Source: Deltaproteobacteria bacterium
GTDB lineage: Bacteria; Desulfobacterota; DSM-4660; Desulfatiglandales; HGW-15
Length of the DNA stretch: 17,235 nt
Direction: 5' to 3'
Assembly (NCBI GenBank): GCA_016926135.1
Contig: JAFGPH010000396.1
Span: forward strand, 1-17,235
This document shows, piece after piece, positions 6,762 through 12,374 of this stretch. Under the pieces are notes generated by a model. The model was not told where the DNA came from and made no database searches. It saw only the letters and a program-made list of their open reading frames with translations. Made by a program: the position numbers and the translations under genes. Every line of letters starts with the position of its first letter. Within the stretch, counting starts at the first letter, position 1.

Positions 6762-6902
6762 ATGCCGTCAGCAAGCAAGAAGACTCATTTGATCAGGCAG
6801 AGGAAGGACAGGCCGGTCAAGGCGAACCGAAAGGCCGATATGAAGAGGACCCAGGAGACAAGGAGGGTACTGAGGGAGCTTGCCGCGAAAGACAAGGCAT
6901 GA
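6762..6902 (+). CDS. 46-residue basic small protein with a strong ribosome site
   Basis: ATG 6762 is preceded by GGGAGGA at 6748-6754 with 7-nt spacing, one of the best Shine-Dalgarno sequences in the window. The frame ends in TGA at 6900-6902. The product begins MPSASKKTHLIRQRKDRP. By hand count it has 8 Lys and 8 Arg against 5 acidic residues. Its second half (DMKRTQETRRVLREL) looks like one charged helix. There is no signal peptide, Cys or membrane segment, so it is probably cytoplasmic. I do not recognise the family. Size and charge would suit an RNA- or ribosome-associated peptide, and the neighbouring RNA methyltransferase is consistent with that, but this is inference. A terminator-like hairpin lies directly upstream, so its expression may depend on read-through. 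Confidence 0.65.
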   Translation: MPSASKKTHLIRQRKDRPVKANRKADMKRTQETRRVLRELAAKDKA

Positions 6903-7060
6903 GCAGGTTGATCATCCTGACAGAGCGCATCCTGTCTTTCATGGCATTTTCTTGGATCTCTCATAGAGGGCTCTTGGCGAAAAGCCGTTTTCAGCAAACC
7001 TCTTCCTTCCTCCCCGTGACGGTGAGGGAGATGCGGCCCTTGATCTCTTTTCCCCGAAGC
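6903..7060. other. Convergent intergenic region
   Basis: This 158-base stretch lies between the stop of the small + strand ORF and the stop of the - strand glycosyltransferase. Only weak hairpins are visible (for example GACAG/CTGTC around 6919-6936), and none has a proper T-run, so I do not call a terminator for either direction. Confidence 0.4.
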
Positions 7061-8266
7061 TCAAGGGTTGACCATCCGGATCATCTCCTGCTCAAAGGCC
7101 GTCGCCATCTTTTTCCAGGAGTAGTTCTCCTCCACGTAACGCCTGCAAGATTGAGGATCGAAACGGTAAAGTTCCGCGTGGATCAAAACCTCTTCCAGCT
7201 TCGTCCTCATCTCCTGCCATCCGGTCCCCTCAAAGAGGAGTCTCCCGTCAAAGGGGCGGATGATCTCCGGTATGGCGCCTACAGGGGTTCCTAACACGGG
7301 TGTGCCGCTTGCCATGGCCTCCAGAATGACCAGGCCGAAGCCCTCCAGCTCTCGAGTCGGCAGGACAAAGAAGTCCGCTGCCTGGTAGAGCCCCGGAAGG
7401 TCCTTCTCGGGAATGTGGCCGAGTATGCGGACACATTCCTGCAGGCGGTACTCCTCCGTCATGGACTCAAAGCGGGCCTTCAAGGGACCCTCACCGCCGA
7501 TCATGAGAAATACCTGGTCCCTCAAAATCCTGCTCTGGTGAACCGCATCGATGAGATTTGCTATTCCCATGCGGGGAACGAGATTCCGAACCGTCAGCAA
7601 AAGCTTCCTGTCCACCGGAAGCCCCAAGGCCTTTTTGAGAAAATCCTTTCCCTGGCCGGGTGCTTGGAAACGCCTCAGGTCAACCCCCCCGGGGATGACT
7701 GAGATTTTGTCCTTGCGCGGGCGATGTAACTCGAAAAGTTTTTCGAACATGTAACGGCTCAAGACCACCGTCCTCGATGCCCTCAGGACCATGCGTTTCT
7801 CCGCCCATTTCATGAAAAAGGCAATGCTCCCATCCAACGGGCGTAACTTTCCCGCGTAGCCGGCCTTTTTTATGAGGTACTCTTCATGCCACGGGGAATG
7901 AAAAACGTACATAAGGGGCAGCCCCTTCGCAGAACCGCATAAGATAGGCCCGATGGCCGGCAGGGTTTGGTGGATGACGGCCACATCGAAATTCATATCT
8001 CGCCTCAGATGTCTTACAAGAACGGAACTTCTCCCTATTTCGGAGACCGAGGGGAGAAGGCTCTCGCCTCCGGGACGCTTGAAGCGGTGGATGGTGATGC
8101 CGGCGTCCAGGTTCCGGACGGAGGCGAGTGATCGCGTCGTGTCGCGGGTGGTGATATGAACATCGTGTCCCTTCCTGCTCAGTTCATGGCTGAGGTGGTA
8201 GGCGACCCTGCCGGATCCCCCGACCGTGTCAGGATAGAGCACGTCTGTGAGCACAAGTATTTTCAC
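7061..8266 (-). CDS. Family 4 glycosyltransferase (GT-B fold)
   Basis: This is a probable cytoplasmic retaining glycosyltransferase that moves a sugar from a nucleotide donor onto a growing glycan. Its 401 residues show the GT4 plan. The N-terminal domain begins MKILVLTDVLYPDTVGGSGRV, with the glycine-rich acceptor-side loop. The C-terminal domain contains LTVRNLVPRMGI (224-235), GGEGPL (257-262) and the EX7E motif ELEGFGLVILEA with Glu308 and Glu316. The start is GTG at 8266. No Shine-Dalgarno lies at normal spacing, but a promoter-like pair places the transcription start at or next to this GTG. A sampled stretch (7381-7440) is 60% GC, like the housekeeping genes on the left and unlike the rest of the glycan cluster. 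Donor and acceptor are unknown. Confidence 0.92.
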   Translation of the reverse strand: MKILVLTDVLYPDTVGGSGRVAYHLSHELSRKGHDVHITTRDTTRSLASVRNLDAGITIHRFKRPGGESLLPSVSEIGRSSVLVRHLRRDMNFDVAVIHQTLPAIGPILCGSAKGLPLMYVFHSPWHEEYLIKKAGYAGKLRPLDGSIAFFMKWAEKRMVLRASRTVVLSRYMFEKLFELHRPRKDKISVIPGGVDLRRFQAPGQGKDFLKKALGLPVDRKLLLTVRNLVPRMGIANLIDAVHQSRILRDQVFLMIGGEGPLKARFESMTEEYRLQECVRILGHIPEKDLPGLYQAADFFVLPTRELEGFGLVILEAMASGTPVLGTPVGAIPEIIRPFDGRLLFEGTGWQEMRTKLEEVLIHAELYRFDPQSCRRYVEENYSWKKMATAFEQEMIRMVNP

Positions 8267-8272
8267 GGGAAA

Positions 8273-8301
8273 AGAATAGGTTAGGTCCTTTCTGAAGTCA
8301 A
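8273..8301 (-). promoter_or_regulatory. Candidate sigma-70 promoter for the last GT4 gene
   Basis: On the - strand, TTGACT (8301-8296, 5 of 6 consensus bases) is separated by exactly 17 nt from TATTCT (8278-8273, 4 of 6). Six bases lie between the -10 element and the GTG at 8266, so transcription would be expected to begin at or very near the start codon and give a leaderless message. Confidence 0.45.
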
Positions 8302-8314
8302 GAGTATCACATGG

Positions 8315-8354
8315 ATCGGTTGCGCTGCATTCTCAGCTGAGCTGCGCAACCGAT
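8315..8354. repeat. Perfect 11-bp inverted repeat with 18-nt loop
   Basis: ATCGGTTGCGC (8315-8325) is matched perfectly by GCGCAACCGAT (8344-8354). The loop contains the palindrome CTCAGCTGAG (8332-8341). No T-run follows on either strand, so this is not a standard intrinsic terminator. It could be an operator, an mRNA-stabilising hairpin after the GT-C gene, or a REP-like element. Confidence 0.65.
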
Positions 8355-8370
8355 CACTTGTCACTTGACG
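8355..8370 (-). repeat. AAGTGAC heptamer repeat
   Basis: Read on the - strand the segment is CGTCAAGTGACAAGTGAT, with AAGTGAC followed at once by AAGTGAT (period 7). It abuts the inverted repeat at 8344-8354 and matches the unit at 6680-6708. It is the only repeat family seen in two places in the window. Confidence 0.5.
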
Positions 8371-8375
8371 ATTCT

Positions 8376-10100
8376 TCACATGCGTTTTGATATGCACAGG
8401 AAGTAGGTCCCCATCTTCTCAAAATCGTACCTGTCCCTGCACTCTCTGAGAAGTGCTGATTCCTCCCCAATGAGCCATCGCAGTTGCTTGTAGGTGTTCA
8501 CTGTGAGACCGCCGATGATTGCAGAAGGTCTTTTATCGTCGATGAAACCCTGAAACTGTTCCCTTGACCCCCACGGTGAATAGCCGATTTCAGGGACCCC
8601 TTTTTCCCTGAGGGCGTAGATGAACTCGGGCGTTGCCAACACAGAGTCGCCAAAGTGGATCTTCTCCCGCACCTTCCCAATCAACTCGTCTTTTCCTTCG
8701 GCGCCATACTGGTAGGCAGTTCGATAGTAGGCGAGAAGCTGTTGGATATTCAAAGCAAAAACAGATACGATCGCAGCCAAAAGAAAGGAAATCAGCAGCG
8801 TTTTGCGGGGACCTATTCTCCGAAACCGGAAGATTCCCCAGAAGAGGAATGGCAGGAGGTAGATGGGGGCAATTGTGGTGAATAAAGTTCGAACAACGCT
8901 CTGTTGGTCGGTTCCTGACAGCAGCATTTCCTTCAGTCTCAGATTCAAAAAATAGAGGGGGTCAGGATGCAGAAACGCAAAGTATAGAAAGGCAGCGGTG
9001 CCGAGCAAGATGAACCTCGGAATGGCTTCGCGCCTCATGCTGGAAAGGCCGCCAAGGATGACAGGTCCGATAAAGACAGACGCTGCAGGCCATATGGCAG
9101 CGTGATATCGCGGAAAGCCATAGTTGGTGCCTCCAATGAGCATATGGACAGCGGAGTAAATGAACAGGGTCAGGAAAAGAATACTTCCGTTTGCGCCCAA
9201 AAAACATCTCTCTTCAAGATCTCCGCGTATGAACTCCCATCCCGCAAGAAGCCACAATATGACAAGATGGGGGCTGAACCAGGCAAGGAGTCTCAATGCA
9301 TCATAACCGGTATTCAGGGCCATTGAAGTGAATCCCGCTTGCGGATATCTCGCATGAACGGCAAGCCACGGAGTACTCAGTATGGAAAGACATGAGTGCT
9401 TTCCCCAGAGAACAAGAGAAAAAAGTGTCCATGTGGCAAGAAATAATACAATCCCAACTGCAAGCCCTGCCCCAGTAGGTATCCATTTGCGGGGAGCCTT
9501 CCGCCTCCCTTTGAACATCCTGAAAACGAAGACTGCGACACCAAGGGAAACCACCAGACCGAGGGTGGATGTCACTTTGGCCCAGAAGCAAAACATGGTT
9601 ATGAAGGCCAGAATCACCGTGTTGCTCAGTCCCGACCGGGAGCTATTCCTCAGGACTGCTTCCAAGAAGAAAATAAACAAAAGAGGGAGAATGGACGTGT
9701 CGCCCACGTCCAAAGAAGTCACTCCCTGTATGACGACGGGATTTGAGAGATATACGGCACTTGCCCAGACTGCTGCTTGCCTGTCATAGAGCTTTGACGT
9801 CATCTGGAATACCTTCATCGCGGTCAATATCACGCAGAAGGCATTCCCCAGTCTTGCCACTGTGATTCCTGATCCGAAGACCTTGAAAAGAATCGTCAGA
9901 TAGATCGGATATAACGGTGGGTGATCGAAAAGCCAGGGTTCGTTCACTCCCTTGGACCAGTTCTCTGCCGCATCGAGCGTCACGTGATCCCATTCAGCCA
10001 AAGGCATTGCCAGTTTATCGAGGAATCCAAAAAGAAAGAGGAGGCAGGAAGAGATGATGATCAAGGAAGGAAGAAAGCGTTCGATCTTAACCATTCTCAC
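8376..10100 (-). CDS. GT-C (GT39/ArnT-like) membrane glycosyltransferase
   Basis: This polytopic inner-membrane protein of 574 residues resembles the PMT/ArnT superfamily, which transfers sugars from polyprenyl-phosphate donors on the periplasmic side. After the first membrane span comes an acidic periplasmic loop (EWDHVTLDAAENW, with Asp38 and Asp43 as candidate catalytic acids), then DHPPLYPIYL (59-68), the usual PLYP-type motif. About nine to eleven hydrophobic segments follow, and the C-terminal 120 or so residues form a soluble domain ending FEKMGTYFLCISKRM. The GTG start at 10100 has AGGA 11 nt upstream. An ATG two codons later is possible but worse placed. It is separated from the sulfoquinovose synthase gene by 90 bp and may have some independent control. 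Donor and acceptor are unknown. Confidence 0.85.
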   Translation of the reverse strand: MRMVKIERFLPSLIIISSCLLFLFGFLDKLAMPLAEWDHVTLDAAENWSKGVNEPWLFDHPPLYPIYLTILFKVFGSGITVARLGNAFCVILTAMKVFQMTSKLYDRQAAVWASAVYLSNPVVIQGVTSLDVGDTSILPLLFIFFLEAVLRNSSRSGLSNTVILAFITMFCFWAKVTSTLGLVVSLGVAVFVFRMFKGRRKAPRKWIPTGAGLAVGIVLFLATWTLFSLVLWGKHSCLSILSTPWLAVHARYPQAGFTSMALNTGYDALRLLAWFSPHLVILWLLAGWEFIRGDLEERCFLGANGSILFLTLFIYSAVHMLIGGTNYGFPRYHAAIWPAASVFIGPVILGGLSSMRREAIPRFILLGTAAFLYFAFLHPDPLYFLNLRLKEMLLSGTDQQSVVRTLFTTIAPIYLLPFLFWGIFRFRRIGPRKTLLISFLLAAIVSVFALNIQQLLAYYRTAYQYGAEGKDELIGKVREKIHFGDSVLATPEFIYALREKGVPEIGYSPWGSREQFQGFIDDKRPSAIIGGLTVNTYKQLRWLIGEESALLRECRDRYDFEKMGTYFLCISKRM

Positions 10101-10113
10101 AGTCGCCAGTGTC

Positions 10114-10128
10114 CTGTTTCATAAACAG
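10114..10128 (-). promoter_or_regulatory. Small hairpin overlapping the ribosome site of the GT-C gene
   Basis: CTGTTT (10114-10119) pairs with AAACAG (10123-10128) around a 3-nt loop. On the - strand mRNA the 3' arm shares two bases with the AGGA that probably serves the GTG at 10100, so folding could partly hide it. The stem is AT-rich and may be coincidental. Confidence 0.25.
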
Positions 10129-10190
10129 AAGCCAATTGTGCATTCCCATCACAAGGCCTGTCGGGTAGATGGAGACACGGCAAGCTGAGT

Positions 10191-11372
10191 TCACAGGAAC
10201 TTTGATTTTCCCCTCGTGCCATTCCATCTGATGTCGGGCGTGAGGGCGTGACTTCGGGCTTCTATTCTTTTCCTGTATTTGAGTAGATCGATAAGTGTCG
10301 TCTCCATTTCCTTCTCAATGTTGTGAGTAGGCAAGTAACCCAGTCCGATGAGGTTCTGGTGGTCCGGGGCGTAATAATGCTCTTCCAGTTCGATCCTCGG
10401 GTTTTCCAGCGGCCTGATTTCGACATTCAAACCCATGGACGATGCTACCTGCTGCACCTTTTGTGCGACTTCGATAAGACTGTATACTTCTTCAAACTGA
10501 TTAAAAACTCGATACTCACCCCTTACCGGAGGGTTCTCTATCGCTATGGAAAGACACTGAAGAGAGTCTCTGAGGGGTATGAACCCTCTTTTCTGAGAGC
10601 CCTTTCCGTATGGTGTCAGAGGGAAGCCAATGACCGCCTGGGCGCAGAATCTATTGATCGCGGTACCGAAGCATTGATCAAAGTCAAAACGCGTACAGAG
10701 TCTTTCATCGTCTCCCATCGCTTCAACCCTGGTCCCGAAGACTACGCCTTGCATGATATCCGTGGCGGACAATCCCCAAATTCTGCAGGCCATCATGATA
10801 TTATTGGTATCATGGACTTTTGTCTGATGATACCAACTCCCGGCCTGTTTCGGAAAAGGGAGTCTGTCCTTCCTGCCGCGGAATTCGATTTCGAAGAATC
10901 CCTCCGGGATGTCCATATTGGGCGTTCCATATTCTCCCATGGTTCCCAGCTTCACAAGGTGGGTGTCTGGGCAGACGTCTCGTATTGCATGGAGAATATT
11001 GATCGTCCCTAAAAGGTTATTGGTATGGGTAAATGCGCAATGATGCACATCGATCATGCTGTAGGGGGCAGAGGGCATTTCACCGAGGTGGACTACAGCT
11101 TCGGGTTCAAATGAGCGGAAGAAGTTCCAGACAAAATTGTAGTCGGTGATGTTCCCTCTTATGAATTGAAGATTCGTTCCGAGGTTTTCCCTGAATGCAA
11201 GTAAGCGTTCGGTCATGCGCCTGATGGGTGTGGCGGATTGGGAACCGATTTCAGCAACCCAGTCCCTTCGATAGTAGCAATCCACACCGGCAACCTCGTG
11301 TCCTCTTCTGGTCAGATGGATGGCCAGGGGCCACCCGAGGTAGCCGTCAACGCCTGCAATAAAAACTCTCAT
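10191..11372 (-). CDS. UDP-sulfoquinovose synthase-like NAD-dependent enzyme (SQD1/SqdB/Agl3 type)
   Basis: Members of this extended SDR family convert UDP-glucose and sulfite into UDP-sulfoquinovose. The 393 residues follow plant SQD1 block by block as I recall it. They include the NAD-binding GVDGYLGWPLAIHL (7-20), SAPYSMID (101-108), GTMGEYGTPNMDI (143-155, with Thr144), the catalytic YHQTK (Tyr181, Lys185) followed by VHDTNNI, RFDFDQCFGTAINRFC (228-243), YGKGSQKRG, RVFNQFEE, and a C-terminus TPDIRW comparable to PSVSW in SQD1. One near-invariant block differs: GEMPSAPYSM here against GEQRSAPYSM in plant SQD1. The ATG overlaps the upstream epimerase stop (ATGA). No SqdX/SQD2-like lipid glycosyltransferase is identifiable, and the setting is a glycan operon, so a sulfonated surface sugar is more likely than sulfolipid. 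The family is secure. The exact product is not. Confidence 0.85.
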   Translation of the reverse strand: MRVFIAGVDGYLGWPLAIHLTRRGHEVAGVDCYYRRDWVAEIGSQSATPIRRMTERLLAFRENLGTNLQFIRGNITDYNFVWNFFRSFEPEAVVHLGEMPSAPYSMIDVHHCAFTHTNNLLGTINILHAIRDVCPDTHLVKLGTMGEYGTPNMDIPEGFFEIEFRGRKDRLPFPKQAGSWYHQTKVHDTNNIMMACRIWGLSATDIMQGVVFGTRVEAMGDDERLCTRFDFDQCFGTAINRFCAQAVIGFPLTPYGKGSQKRGFIPLRDSLQCLSIAIENPPVRGEYRVFNQFEEVYSLIEVAQKVQQVASSMGLNVEIRPLENPRIELEEHYYAPDHQNLIGLGYLPTHNIEKEMETTLIDLLKYRKRIEARSHALTPDIRWNGTRGKSKFL

Positions 11373-12373
11373 GTTTCATCTCCCTCACGGCCCTGTGCCA
11401 GGAACCATTCAAAAGTCCTCCGGATCCCTTCCTTGACAGGTGTCCTCGGATTCCATCCAAGCTCCTTGGCCGCCAAGCTGATGTCCGTAAAATTTCGCTC
11501 GATTTCGCCCTCTCTCTTCTCCACATACTGAATCGGCGGCATCCGGCCCAGTTTGGCTTCCGCCGTTTCCGACAGAATGGTCAGTAGCTCATTGATAGAG
11601 GTCTCTCTGCCCGTGCCAAGTTGGTATGTCACCCTCTCAGCCGACCCCCGGAGTAGAGTCTGCCAAAGGACGTCGACAAGATCTTCAACAAATAGAAAAT
11701 CGCGAGTCTGCTTTCCATCACCATATACGATCAGGGGCGCATCTTCAAGAATGTGCTTCATGAACTGGGAGACGACGCTCGTTTTGTGCCATGAGAACGG
11801 TCCGTAGATATTGCTGAATCGCAGTGCCATGGCAGAGAGGCCAAAAGAGCGCCGATAGGCTGAACAGTAAGCTTCACCGGAGAGTTTGCTGGCACCGTAA
11901 GGGGAGATGGGTCTTGGAACAATGTTTTCGTGGGCAGGGGGCAGAATCTCCCCGAGGGGGGCACTGGAAGAGGCGAAAACGAAACGGCGGACTTTCTTCC
12001 TTCTGCAGGATTCAAGCAAGACCAGGGTTCCGAACACGTTATTCCGGCAGTCTTCCAATGGATTTTCAATGGATTGAATGATGCCGGTGCTCGCTGCCAG
12101 ATGGATAACGGCATCGGCCCCGGTACAGCATTGCTCTACATCAGCGGGTTCCCTCACATCCCCCTCGATGAACTGAACCTGATCTGACCACTGGGAGAAA
12201 TCATCTGAACCTTTGAGGGCATGGACTTGATCAAATCTTTCGAGCGCTTGTCTCTTCCCAACAGACAGGTTATCTATGACCCTGATCCGGACGTGATTCT
12301 TTGCATGTGTATGAAGGAACCGGATCAGATTGAGCCCGATGAACCCACATCCGCCTGTCACCAGAAGTCTCAA
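11369..12373 (-). CDS. NAD-dependent sugar-nucleotide epimerase/dehydratase (extended SDR)
   Basis: This is a cytoplasmic Rossmann-fold enzyme of the UDP-glucose 4-epimerase-like group, 334 residues long. It has the NAD motif GGCGFIG (7-13), GDV (71-73), HLAAS (91-95), the serine-rich segment FASSSAPLGE (133-142), catalytic YGASK (Tyr159, Lys163), and RFSNIYGP and YGDGKQTRDF farther on. The APLGE sequence replaces the usual AVYG of GalE and points to a distinct subgroup, so I give no gene symbol. The start is TTG at 12373, fixed by GGGGAGGG 7 nt upstream and by the Rossmann strand beginning immediately (RLLVTGG). It begins one base after the preceding GT4 stop and overlaps the SQD1-like gene by 4 bp, so the two sugar-nucleotide enzymes are probably made together. 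Substrate unknown. Confidence 0.9.
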   Translation of the reverse strand: MRLLVTGGCGFIGLNLIRFLHTHAKNHVRIRVIDNLSVGKRQALERFDQVHALKGSDDFSQWSDQVQFIEGDVREPADVEQCCTGADAVIHLAASTGIIQSIENPLEDCRNNVFGTLVLLESCRRKKVRRFVFASSSAPLGEILPPAHENIVPRPISPYGASKLSGEAYCSAYRRSFGLSAMALRFSNIYGPFSWHKTSVVSQFMKHILEDAPLIVYGDGKQTRDFLFVEDLVDVLWQTLLRGSAERVTYQLGTGRETSINELLTILSETAEAKLGRMPPIQYVEKREGEIERNFTDISLAAKELGWNPRTPVKEGIRRTFEWFLAQGREGDET

Positions 12374-12374
12374 T

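Noticed and set aside
6991..7077. A - strand fragment reading LELRGKEIKGRISLTVTG just after the GT4 stop, possibly a frameshifted gene tail
   Set aside because: The GT4 gene already has a natural-looking C-terminus, there is no start or upstream continuation in that frame, and the piece is too short to support a pseudogene call.
6746..7294. A 182-codon + strand frame running through the small ORF and into the glycosyltransferase region
   Set aside because: It is out of frame with the well-supported 46-codon ORF and antisense to the GT4 C-terminus. No family features are visible.
8332..8341. CTCAGCTGAG palindrome as a separate operator, partly echoed at 17227-17235
   Set aside because: A ten-base palindrome in a loop and a partial match at the window edge can easily be chance. 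It is recorded only as part of the larger inverted repeat.
10323..11012. A 229-codon + strand frame opposite the SQD1-like gene
   Set aside because: The - strand frame has all SQD1 blocks. The + strand product has no recognisable domain and no good ribosome site.
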